DNA of 64,000 nucleotides, taken from the NCBI GenBank assembly GCA_036704825.1, contig JAUBSN010000043.1, positions 1-64,000 of the forward strand, given 5' to 3'. The position numbers were made by a program, and so were the translations under genes. The notes beneath the pieces are model-generated. The model ran no database searches and was not told the DNA's origin. It saw nothing but the letters and a program-made list of their open reading frames with translations. Positions 36,138 through 44,309 of the stretch are shown here, one piece after another. Source of the DNA: Microcoleus sp036704825 (GTDB lineage Bacteria > Cyanobacteriota > Cyanobacteriia > Cyanobacteriales > Microcoleaceae). Within the stretch, counting starts at the first letter, position 1; every line of letters begins with the position of its first letter.

Positions 36138-36604
36138 TTGTCGATCGCTAACTTGTTGTCTCCCGATAATTGGCTAGGCATACTGTTAAGGTTGTGCCTA
36201 GCCATGTTTGTTGGCGGAATTATTGGATGGGAGCGCCAACTCAGAAACAAACCAGCGGGATTGAGAACTCATATGCTAGTAAGTATGGGTTCTGCACTGT
36301 TTGTTTTAATGCCGCTGGCAATGGGGAAAAATGAAAACGGAGGAGATGCTGTAGCGCGCGTAATTCAAGGCATTGCTGCCGGGATTGGGTTTTTGGGAGG
36401 CGGAGAAATCCTGCGGGAATCTCAGCAGGAAAGAGGCAAACCGGAAGTTCACGGGCTTACCTCTGCCGCCGCTATTTGGGTATCAGCGCTTTAGGAACAG
36501 CAGCAGGATGCGGGTTGTGGCAACTGGCATTAATTGGCGCTTTAATGTCGCTGTTTGTTCTGAGAGTAATTAAAGAGTTAGAGCGTCGGAGTCGTAGGAA
36601 ATAG
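36138..36604 (+). pseudogene. MgtC/SapB family membrane protein gene with a frameshift
   Basis: The first 118 codons read MgtC-type sequence: LCLAMFVGGIIGWERQLRNK, PAGLRTHMLVSMGSALFVL, GIAAGIGFLGGGEIL and LTSAAAIWVSAL, then TAG (36492-36494). In the next frame the family continues at once (ALGTAAGCGLWQLALIGALM, then SLFVLRVIKELERRSRRK) to TAG at 36602-36604. A single missing base near 36485-36490 explains both halves; restored length is about 155 residues, normal for MgtC. It is either a recent pseudogene or a sequencing error. The first codon is TTG at 36138. MgtC proteins relate to magnesium or membrane-ATPase physiology. Confidence 0.82.
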
Positions 36605-37417
36605 TCTCAGTTATGATAGAAAATCGGGTATTATAACCGTTATAACGTTTGTAGTGAGGTGGAAGTACGAGCTATTTTTGTGAGGGTTAAAGTCCTCACT
36701 ATCAACTAATTTTATTGCTGTAGATTGAGGGTAAATAATATTAGCTGTTTCATACCAAGTCCAGTTAATCACTGCTCGTAAATTGTTGGCTCTCATCCCA
36801 GCCATACTTGTCAAGATGGCGATCGAGGGGCGTTGCACAATTTGAGGATGATTATTTGGGGGTGTTCCGCCTTGTGTGAAAATACACGCCTTCGGGCTAC
36901 GAGAGCCCATTCCACAAAAAAACAATCAAAATCACCCCGCAATTATGCAACGCCTACAAAGTGGCTAAAACGCTTGAAATCTCTGCTTGGGGCGATCGAT
37001 AAATCTTCTCCATTTGATAGAGAATTAACAATACATAATATTTCAAGAATAATGCTCAACTTTTACAAAGCAAACACTTTAACTACGCCTTGACAGGTCT
37101 GGTCATCCCAGCCTGACCTTGGACGAGTGGAGTCCTCACTACAGCGGTTTTCAAGCGTGGTGAGGTATGTCTTATTCCCACGGAGGCCTATTCCCACGGA
37201 GTCCGATAGTACCTCATCTTTCCGAGAAAGGCTATATCCACTTAAATATTCATTTAAATATTTATTTAAATTTTAGTGAATTGGCTCAACACCCATTGAA
37301 CCCAAATACCCATACTTTTTAAATTAATTAGTATATAAATCCGCAAAATAATTATATTTTTAACCAGCATTAATTATAAAACTTAATTTTATATCGCCCG
37401 ATTGCTGAATTAAATAA
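36605..37417. other. Long intergenic region with repeats and a MITE-like element
   Basis: About 810 bases without a convincing gene. Contents: a GAGGGTTAAAGTCCTCACTA unit near 36677 (relative of the TAGTGAGGACTTTAGTCC repeats), the inverted-repeat element at 36829-36954, two direct copies of TATTCCCACGGAG (37173 and 37189) bracketed by TGAGGTA (37161) and TACCTCA (37210), and an AT-rich stretch about 37240-37400. Open frames here show no family resemblance. Confidence 0.6.
36829..36954. mobile_element. MITE-like inverted-repeat element, GGCGTTGC ends
   Basis: 126 bases starting GGCGTTGCACAATTTGAGG and ending in its near reverse complement (about 21 of 27 positions match, exact for the outer 9). 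It shares its terminal GGCGTTGC with the element at 49632-49743, so the two probably used the same transposase. No clear target duplication remains, so it is likely old. Confidence 0.55.
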
Positions 37418-37630
37418 TTAATTACTATCCGGAAAGTTTGGCATTGTTATCAATTCCAAAGACTCTTGCCTGACACGACCGGCCATCGCAGCTAACTGCA
37501 AGCTCATAAAAGCATTCAAATCTTCCAAATCACACTTGGCTGAGGAAAAAATCTTCTGCATTTCATTTTCCGCTTCCAAACTAAGATATCCAGCAGCAAT
37601 AGCTTGTTTGACAACTTCACGAATCTGCAC
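37418..37630 (-). CDS. Small conserved-type protein, paralogue of 37681-37911
   Basis: 70 residues: IREVVKQAIAAGYLSLEAEN, EMQKIFSSAKCDLEDLNAFM and SLQLAAMAGRVRQESLEL. The shared layout with its neighbour (AIAAGYLS/TVEAEN, DLEDLNAFM-LQLAAM) shows a tandem duplication. Such small helical proteins recur in cyanobacteria without known function. No membrane segment or signal. Confidence 0.65.
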   Translation of the reverse strand: MQIREVVKQAIAAGYLSLEAENEMQKIFSSAKCDLEDLNAFMSLQLAAMAGRVRQESLELITMPNFPDSN

Positions 37631-37680
37631 GGTAGAAATGTCCCTTACTAAATTTGAACTAATTAAAAGCCAACTAATTA

Positions 37681-37911
37681 CTAACAGGAAGTTTCGGAAG
37701 CCGTCTCGCCAAAGATTTCAAACTTTTTGAGCTCGCGAGACTCTTGTTTCACTCCTCCGGACATGGCTGCTAGTTGCAAAGCCATAAAAGCATTTAAGTC
37801 TTCCAAGTCATACTTGGTGGTAGTTAACATCCGGCGCAGTTGATTTTCGGCTTCAACGGTTAGATAGCCTAGAGCCAGAGCTTGCTGGGAGAGATCGCGA
37901 ATTAGTACCAT
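37681..37911 (-). CDS. Small conserved-type protein, paralogue of 37418-37630
   Basis: About 76 residues from ATG 37911: MVLIRDLSQQALALGYLTVE, AENQLRRMLTTTKYDLEDL, NAFMALQLAAMSGGVKQESR. The frame extends to 37950, but the conserved part begins at the inner ATG. It has a longer C-terminus than its neighbour, ending with Cys. The two genes are 50 bases apart and probably co-transcribed, this one first. Confidence 0.65.
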   Translation of the reverse strand: MVLIRDLSQQALALGYLTVEAENQLRRMLTTTKYDLEDLNAFMALQLAAMSGGVKQESRELKKFEIFGETASETSC

Positions 37912-38285
37912 AACACTTCGGGATTTGATTGGTTCAATCCTAAGTATCAACTGTTTTCACAGAATCAGCAGTGACGGCTATTGCTCGACAAGTGTGACAT
38001 TGTTACGGGGCACTCGTGACAGCCGGAGTCGCAGAGTGTGACTAAGTATTTGCACGGTTGTGACGGCGATCGCGCGTGGGATGCCAGAGGAGGAGTCGGA
38101 GAGTGGGGAGTCCGAGAATGTCCGGGTGTCTGGGTGGGGGAGTCGGAGAGTGTCCGAGTGGGGGAGTTGGAGAGGGGGAGCATTTTTCTTTTTCCCTGGG
38201 ACTAATGACTGATGACTCCTGCTTCCTACCTTGAGAAGACGCTCAACGTCTATAATCAGCAAGTTAAATATTTACGACCACACAT
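37912..38285. other. Intergenic region with a purine-rich degenerate tandem repeat
   Basis: No gene is seen. At about 38090-38180 the DNA is a degenerate array of GGGGGAGTCGGAGAGTGTCC-type units. The remaining sequence carries likely promoters for the divergent genes on either side. An ACCTTGAGAAGACGC stretch precedes the ChW-like gene. Confidence 0.6.
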
Positions 38286-40037
38286 ATGCAACTAGCTCAT
38301 AAAGATTTGCTACAACAAATAGCCCGACTATCGGAAACTTATGCTAATTTGGCCGATCGCCTATCCCAAGCAGCAAAACAACTGCAAGACTCGGGCCTTC
38401 CTCCCTCTGACAGCTTGCTGCAGGAAGTAGCAGCCTACAGCCGCAACTTTGCTGCAGTCCAAAAACAAGCTCTCGAACTCAACAAATCCGCGATCGCACC
38501 GGGGGAAATTGCTTCCCTCAAAGACATTCAAAACTTAGTCGAGACTGCCGCAGCTTCTGAAGGTAAAGCAGAAATTCGCGATGCAGCATTGAAAGCGATC
38601 GATCGAGTATTGGCGATCGCCCACCGCGAACAAAGCGACTTCGCCCCCTTGCAATCAGTTCATGCCAGAGCCCGCGAACTGCAGCGCGCGATTTCCGAAT
38701 CAACCCCAACTCAACTGCATTCCGACGCCGAATCCTTAGTCAGCGGCAAACACCCAGTTTCAGCAGTGCTCGCCCTAGTGGAACAGCAAGACAAATTAGA
38801 TGACGAACAGTGGGTCATTCTCGAAGAAACAGTCAGCGCCGCTTTTGGCAAACAAATAGCCGTAGCCATTTCCAGAGGCAAATTAACCATTGCTGAGATG
38901 GTAAAAGCAGTACCTGCAAAAGTCGAACCCGCATTTAAAGCAGCGCCAGAACAAAAAATCAGCCCCGAACCTTTGCCAGAAGTGATTGTCATCCCGTCAG
39001 GAAATGTGGCACCCAAACAAGTTACAGTGGCGCCACAGATCCAGATTTTGGAATCCCCCGCACCTTCGGCCCCCATGCACGAGGTAATTATTGTTCCCAG
39101 CGTGGAAGTACCTAAGTCTCTTCAGACAACCGGTTCGGGGAACATTGTTTTTGGGGCACCTCGGGACATTCAACCAGCGGTGGCAGTAGAGGGCGGTTTG
39201 GGAATCAAAGTTTTGGTGCACATTCAGGGGATTGGCGATCGAACTTTCGGTTCTCAAGAATACGCCGGTTCTAAGGGTCAAGGGCGGCGCGTCGAAGGAT
39301 TTGCGATTAATATCGACCCGCCAATTCCCGGCTTAAAGGTCGAGTACATGGCTCACGTCGAAGGTGTTGGGGATACTCCTTGGCTTAGCGAAGGAGAATT
39401 GGCAGGTTTTCGGGGTCAAGCGAAACGAATTGAGGGATTTGCGGTGCGGTTGAGCGGGCCGCAAGCTGATAAGTACGACGTATTTTATAGCGCTCACATT
39501 CAGAATATCGGCGACACCGACGTGTCCTCCAACGGCGCATATTGCGGCACTCGCGGCAAAGCTTTGAGAATCGAGGGTATCAAAGTTTGGATCGCGCCGT
39601 CTGAGAGTTCCCAAGTTGCGGCGCCTGTGGGTTTAAAAGTGTTGGCGCACATTCAAGGAATTGGCGATCGAACTTTTAGCGATCGAGAATATGCCGGCAC
39701 ACGCGCTCAAGGTCGCCGCGTCGAAGGATTTCAAATTAAAATCGAGCCCCCCGTTCCCGGTTTAAATTTGCAGTACATGGCTCACGTTGAAGGAGTTGGC
39801 GACACTGCTTGGATCTCGGAAGGGGAGCTAGCTGGCTTCCGGGGCAAAGCGAAGCGCATCGAAGGATTTGCCGCGCGGCTGACAGGGCCGCAAGCTGATA
39901 AATACGACGTATTTTATACGGCTCACATCCAGAATGTAGGCGATACTCCGGTTACTGCTAACGGTCAATATTGCGGCACTCGCGGCAAAGGTTTGAGGGT
40001 TGAGGGGATGACGGTTTGGGTTGAGCCGAAAGGGTAA
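38286..40037 (+). CDS. ChW-like (hydrophobic-W) repeat protein with six repeats in two triplets
   Basis: 583 residues with no signal peptide. The N-terminal 220 residues are helical and coiled-coil-like (LLQQIARLSETYANLADRLS), then a Pro-rich linker to about 300. Residues about 304-582 hold six repeats of about 45-50 residues on a pattern VxVHIQGIGD...GxxxG..G.G.RxEGFxI, as in clostridial hydrophobic-W (ChW) repeats (AHVxxxGW..W..xG...GT.G...R.E.I.I). The central Trp of the GW pair is Asp here (GIGDRTF, GVGDTPW, NIGDTDV). The six form two triplets 143 codons apart and nearly identical, a clear internal duplication of 429 bases. ChW domains bind cell-surface polymers in clostridia; the role here is unknown. 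Confidence 0.82.
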   Translation: MQLAHKDLLQQIARLSETYANLADRLSQAAKQLQDSGLPPSDSLLQEVAAYSRNFAAVQKQALELNKSAIAPGEIASLKDIQNLVETAAASEGKAEIRDAALKAIDRVLAIAHREQSDFAPLQSVHARARELQRAISESTPTQLHSDAESLVSGKHPVSAVLALVEQQDKLDDEQWVILEETVSAAFGKQIAVAISRGKLTIAEMVKAVPAKVEPAFKAAPEQKISPEPLPEVIVIPSGNVAPKQVTVAPQIQILESPAPSAPMHEVIIVPSVEVPKSLQTTGSGNIVFGAPRDIQPAVAVEGGLGIKVLVHIQGIGDRTFGSQEYAGSKGQGRRVEGFAINIDPPIPGLKVEYMAHVEGVGDTPWLSEGELAGFRGQAKRIEGFAVRLSGPQADKYDVFYSAHIQNIGDTDVSSNGAYCGTRGKALRIEGIKVWIAPSESSQVAAPVGLKVLAHIQGIGDRTFSDREYAGTRAQGRRVEGFQIKIEPPVPGLNLQYMAHVEGVGDTAWISEGELAGFRGKAKRIEGFAARLTGPQADKYDVFYTAHIQNVGDTPVTANGQYCGTRGKGLRVEGMTVWVEPKG

Positions 40038-40050
40038 AAATTGAGAATGA

Positions 40051-40150
40051 ATGGAAAATTTGCCGTTGCATTTTCCATTGATTTAAAACCGGGTTTTTTT
40101 ACCAAAATATGCCTAGACAGCGAGGGGTCGAGGTGAAAAAGCCCGGTTTT
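40051..40150. terminator. Two consecutive hairpins between convergent genes
   Basis: First hairpin ATGGAAAAT/ATTTTCCAT (40051-40078), second with arms AAAACCGGGTTTTT (40085-40098) and the near complement AAAAAGCCCGGTTTTT (40136-40150) flanked by T runs on both strands. It lies between the ChW-like gene and the leftward gene at 40180. Good candidate for a bidirectional terminator. Confidence 0.65.
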
Positions 40151-40179
40151 TTTAGTATGAAAATACGGTCAATTTTGTG

Positions 40180-40515
40180 CTAATGGTGCAGCAGGTGCGA
40201 TAAGCTTTCGATAGTATGACCGATCGCACTTGCTGCAGATTCGCAAGCAGCAGCTTCGGAGGCGCAGTGGCAGGCGTGGAGTGCGTTTCCGACAGCCTGA
40301 CTCCCTCCCTCCACCGCATCGGCACCAAATTGACCGCGATATGTTTCTTTGACCATTTCAGCTTGAATTTTGCTGGTGGTCTCTTCGGGATTCGTTTCCC
40401 AATTGCGGATTGTTTGGACAATCTCTATCCCAGCCCAAATAAACATTCCGAGGACGACCGCACCAATCAAATATCCCATAGCTTTCTTTAAAGGTTGAGG
40501 TTTGCTGTAGCTCAT
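40180..40515 (-). CDS. Small membrane protein with Cys/His-rich tail, function unknown
   Basis: 111 residues. Short basic N-terminus, one membrane helix (AMGYLIGAVVLGMFIWAGIE, about 12-31), then an acidic helix and a tail with closely spaced Cys and His: ALHACHCASEAAACESAASA, IGHTIESLSHLLHH. Three Cys within eight positions and five His suggest metal or haem binding or redox activity. No family is recognised. It is divergent from the NRPS operon, about 400 bases away. ATG start preceded by a weak purine stretch. Confidence 0.55.
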   Translation of the reverse strand: MSYSKPQPLKKAMGYLIGAVVLGMFIWAGIEIVQTIRNWETNPEETTSKIQAEMVKETYRGQFGADAVEGGSQAVGNALHACHCASEAAACESAASAIGHTIESLSHLLHH

Positions 40516-40931
40516 CTAGGGCAGCGGTTGCCAGCAGACAGGATGCAAATCATTGCTGTTGAGTGCTGATGTCAGCCTATTATAGCAGATGTTGAAGGCT
40601 TTAGTTATTCTTGAGAGAAGAAAGTCGATCGCCAAGAGAATATTAAGCACTTTTCACATTTACAGGCTGTGGAATTACACGGTTGCTGAACGGGAAATGC
40701 TCTTGGGCGGCGCTACCCGTAAAATGTATCATAGATACTTTACAGGGCGGTAGAGTTTGAGTTAGCATCGGCTGAGCCGATCAAATATTACAGCCAAAAA
40801 CAAAATATTACGATCGGATGCACGCGATCGACAATTTTACCGTGCTTGGAGATGAATAGTTACTTGAAAAAGCCTTAAAAATCAGGCTACAGTTGCTCAA
40901 AAGTCTTTTCCATCAATACTTACATATAAAT
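40516..40931. other. Upstream region of the NRPS/PKS locus
   Basis: About 415 bases with no gene. It should contain the promoter of the biosynthetic operon and that of the leftward Cys/His gene. No clear repressor operator was recognised. TACAGGGCGGTAGAG and several CGATCG sites are present. Confidence 0.4.
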
Positions 40932-43900
40932 ATGTCATTGCCAGCAGACAATCGCCCGCAATCCGCAACTACTGATAGTGAATCTTCCTATCAACTTTCA
41001 CCGATACAGCAGGGAATGTTGTTCGACAGCCTTTCGGGTCAACAATCAGGGATAGATATCGAACAAGCGATCTGCAGCATCCGCGAAAATTTGAATGTTT
41101 CAGCTTTCCTCAAAGCTTGGCAGCAAATAGTGCAGCGGCATCCCATCTTGAGAACCAGCTTTTCTTGGTCGGGTAAAGAAGTTCCCCTGCAAATGGTACA
41201 TCACCAAGTTGAACTCCCAAGCGTTGAGCAAGACTGGCGAAATTTGTCGGAGGGCGATCGCGCCAACCAACTCGAAACGTATTTGGAAGCCGATCGCCTG
41301 CAAGGCTTTGACCTAAATCAACCCCCACTGATGCGTTTGGCTTGGTTCCGCTGCTCGGAAACCGAGTACAAACTGATCTGGACTTATCACCACATTTTGC
41401 TTGACAGTACCTCTGCAATCGTTGTTTTGCAAGAAGTTTTTAGCTTTTACGAATCTCTGTGTGCCGATCGACCGTTAGAATTACAACCGCCCCGTTGCGA
41501 TCGAGATTTTATCGAGTGGACGCAGCAGCCAGACATCTCAAAAGCCGAAACATTCTGGAAACAATACTTAAGCGGTTTCAGCGCTCCTACCCCTCTGGTT
41601 GGGGATTTTTCACGAGCCGGCAAGATGCCCGTTTTACCAGGAAATTCATCAGTTGTGGAACAGGCATCTGGTCTGTTCGCGACACCAACAGAAAATTTAT
41701 CAGCAGAAGCAGAAATCCGGCTTTCTAGCAGCGTAACCGCAGCCTTAAACTCCCTCATTCAAGAACAGCAACTAACCCTAAATACCCTGCTGCAAGGAGC
41801 GTGGGCTTTACTTTTGAGCCGCTGTTCCGGTTCAGAAGATGTAGTATTTGGAACTATTTGCAACAGCCGATCGCAGAATCTAGAAAACGCAGAATCAGCG
41901 GTAGGATTATTCATAAATACTTTGCCGTTTCGGGTAATTGTATCTCCTGATTTACCAGCGATCGACTGGCTCAAACAACTGCAAACTCAGTGGACGGAAT
42001 TTCAAGAATACGGGAACGTGCCGCTGGCAAAAACTCAAGAATGGAGCGAGATTCCCCGCGGCACAGCTTTATTTGAAAGCCTGCTAGTAGTTGAAAAATA
42101 TCACATTAACTCTGCCTTGCAAGCTCTGGGCGGCAACTGGCAAAACCGAGAATTTCAGCTTTTAGAACAGACAAGTTTTCCCCTAACTGTTTACGCATAC
42201 GGGGGAACAGAACTGCTGTTGAAAATTGCGGGCGATCGCCAGCGGTTCGATCCGATCGCCATTACCCGAATGTTGGGACACCTGCAAACTTTGCTAGAAA
42301 GTATAGCCGCGAATCCCCAGCAGAAAATCAGCAAATTGTCAATGCTGACAGCAGCCGAACTTGCTCAGTTGCAGGAGTGGAATCAAACTCAAGCAAATTA
42401 TCCGCAAGACAAATGCGTTCACCAATTATTTGAAGCACAAGTCGAGCGATCGCCCGATGCCATTGCCGCCGTTTTTTCCCAAAATTCCCAACAGCAACTC
42501 ACCTACCGGGAACTCAATTCCAAAGCCAATCAACTAGCCCGCTACTTGCAGCAATTAGGCGTCGGACCCGATGTTTTAGTAGCTATTTGCATGGAACGTT
42601 CCTTAGAAATTGCGATCGCCGTTTTAGGCGTTCTCAAAGCAGGCGCAGCTTACGTTCCCCTAGATCCAGCCTACCCCCAAGAACGGCTGACCTTCATGTT
42701 AGCCGACACCCAAGCTCCCGTTATCCTCACTCAATCTCACTTAGTGTCGGGGCTGCCCCCACATCAAGCCCGCGCCGTTTGCTTGGACGCAGACTGGGAA
42801 ACAATCGGCAGTCACAGCACGGAAAACCCAGCTAGCAGCGTCTCCCCCCAAAATTTAACTTATACAATATATACATCAGGTTCCACAGGCAAACCCAAAG
42901 GAGTTCCCCTCCCGCACCGCGCCCTAGTCAACCTAATTGCGTGGCAACTGCAAAACTCCAGCCTTGAGGGCCCAGCCAAAACCCTGCAATTTGCATCTCT
43001 CAGCTTCGATGTCTCGTTTCAAGAAATGTTCTGTACTTGGTGTGCCGGTGGTACCCTCGTTTTCATCACAGAAGAAATCCGGCGAGATGCCCAAAGTTTG
43101 TTGCAGCTAATCGACAAACAAAAGATTCAAAGACTATTTCTCCCTTTCATTGCCCTGCAACACTTAGCCGAAGCAGCCGATACCTATCAGCTAGTACCCA
43201 AATCGCTGCGCGAAGTAGTCACCGCCGGCGAACAGTTGCAAGTCAACCGTTACATAGCCAGTTTCTTTCAACAGCTAGAAAACTGTACCCTGCACAATCA
43301 ATACGGCCCCTCCGAGAGCCACGTTGTAACAGCTTATACCCTCGCAGGCCCGCCCGGAGATTGGCCCGCACTGCCTCCGATCGGCCGCCCTATTGCCAAC
43401 ACCCAGATATATCTGTTACAAAAAGATGGTGAGCCTATACCTTTAGGAGTAGGGGGAGAACTGTACATCGGGGGTATCTGTTTGGCCCGGGGCTATCTCA
43501 ACCGGCCGGACTTGACTGCTGAAAAATTTATTCCCAATCCTTTTAAACACAATGAAATACGCGATATCGAGGATGAAGCAGATCGCCTTTACAAAACAGG
43601 AGATTTAGCCCGCTACCTGCCCGACGGTAATATCGAGTACATCGGGCGGATTGACGGCCAAGTCAAAATTCGCGGCTTCCGCATAGAGTTGGGAGAAATC
43701 GAAACCGCACTGGCAAAACATCGCGCCGTCAAACAAGCTGTGGTGCTGGCGCGGGAAGACGAACCGGGGGACAAACGACTGGTTGCATACATAGTTGCTA
43801 ATCCAGAGGAGCAATTGGCAATAGCCGACCTCCGCCCTTACCTGCAAGGGCAACTCCCAGATTACATGGTGCCTGCGATTTTTATGACTGTTGAGGCGAT

Positions 43901-44306
43901 GCCGAAGACGCCCAGCGGGAAAATCGACCGCCGCGCCCTGCCGGCACCTGACTCGCAGCGACAAGAACAGTCCCAGAGTTACGCTGCACCGCAAAGCGAG
44001 TTGGAGCGTTTGCTGGCGGGTGTTTGGTCTAAGCTGCTGAAACTCGATCGCGTCGGAATTCACGACAATTTCTTCGAGATAGGAGGAAATTCTCTGATGA
44101 CGCTGCAAGTTGCAGTACAAGTCCGGGATCTATTATCGACAGACTTGCCAGTTGTCAAATTGTTCCAGCATCCGACGATCGCCCAATTGGCCAATTATTT
44201 AAATCAGGGAAAGAGTGCAAGTCCATCTACTAATAAATTTCAAGATAGGGCCGATCGGCAAAAAGCAGCTTTTAAACGGCAAAAGCAATCTACCAAAAAA
44301 CCCTAA
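40932..44306 (+). CDS. NRPS module 1: condensation-adenylation-thiolation
   Basis: About 1124 residues from ATG 40932 (an in-frame TTG at 40893 is the alternative). C domain about 20-450 with HHILLDS (canonical HHxxxDG, Gly to Ser). A domain about 465-990: YTSGSTGKPKGVPL, SFDVSFQEMF, NQYGPSESHV, GELYIGGICLARGYLNRPDL, LYKTGDLARYLPDGNIEYIG. T domain DNFFEIGGNSLMTL with the pantetheine serine S1054. Hand alignment to the GrsA specificity positions reads D-V-Q-F-V-A-Q-V-V, close to proline-type codes but not identical. A leading C domain in the first module suggests an acyl or peptidyl partner supplied from elsewhere. The PKS gene starts 3 bases after the stop. Confidence 0.93.
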   Translation: MSLPADNRPQSATTDSESSYQLSPIQQGMLFDSLSGQQSGIDIEQAICSIRENLNVSAFLKAWQQIVQRHPILRTSFSWSGKEVPLQMVHHQVELPSVEQDWRNLSEGDRANQLETYLEADRLQGFDLNQPPLMRLAWFRCSETEYKLIWTYHHILLDSTSAIVVLQEVFSFYESLCADRPLELQPPRCDRDFIEWTQQPDISKAETFWKQYLSGFSAPTPLVGDFSRAGKMPVLPGNSSVVEQASGLFATPTENLSAEAEIRLSSSVTAALNSLIQEQQLTLNTLLQGAWALLLSRCSGSEDVVFGTICNSRSQNLENAESAVGLFINTLPFRVIVSPDLPAIDWLKQLQTQWTEFQEYGNVPLAKTQEWSEIPRGTALFESLLVVEKYHINSALQALGGNWQNREFQLLEQTSFPLTVYAYGGTELLLKIAGDRQRFDPIAITRMLGHLQTLLESIAANPQQKISKLSMLTAAELAQLQEWNQTQANYPQDKCVHQLFEAQVERSPDAIAAVFSQNSQQQLTYRELNSKANQLARYLQQLGVGPDVLVAICMERSLEIAIAVLGVLKAGAAYVPLDPAYPQERLTFMLADTQAPVILTQSHLVSGLPPHQARAVCLDADWETIGSHSTENPASSVSPQNLTYTIYTSGSTGKPKGVPLPHRALVNLIAWQLQNSSLEGPAKTLQFASLSFDVSFQEMFCTWCAGGTLVFITEEIRRDAQSLLQLIDKQKIQRLFLPFIALQHLAEAADTYQLVPKSLREVVTAGEQLQVNRYIASFFQQLENCTLHNQYGPSESHVVTAYTLAGPPGDWPALPPIGRPIANTQIYLLQKDGEPIPLGVGGELYIGGICLARGYLNRPDLTAEKFIPNPFKHNEIRDIEDEADRLYKTGDLARYLPDGNIEYIGRIDGQVKIRGFRIELGEIETALAKHRAVKQAVVLAREDEPGDKRLVAYIVANPEEQLAIADLRPYLQGQLPDYMVPAIFMTVEAMPKTPSGKIDRRALPAPDSQRQEQSQSYAAPQSELERLLAGVWSKLLKLDRVGIHDNFFEIGGNSLMTLQVAVQVRDLLSTDLPVVKLFQHPTIAQLANYLNQGKSASPSTNKFQDRADRQKAAFKRQKQSTKKP

Positions 44307-44309
44307 TTT

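Noticed and set aside
36611..36925. 104-residue minus-strand ORF after the mgtC remnant
   Set aside because: Mostly dispersed-repeat DNA (TCCTCACTA units and half of the MITE); no family resemblance and no plausible RBS.
40152..40421. 89-residue minus-strand ORF
   Set aside because: Shadow of the 40180-40515 frame, which has a membrane helix and a sensible start.
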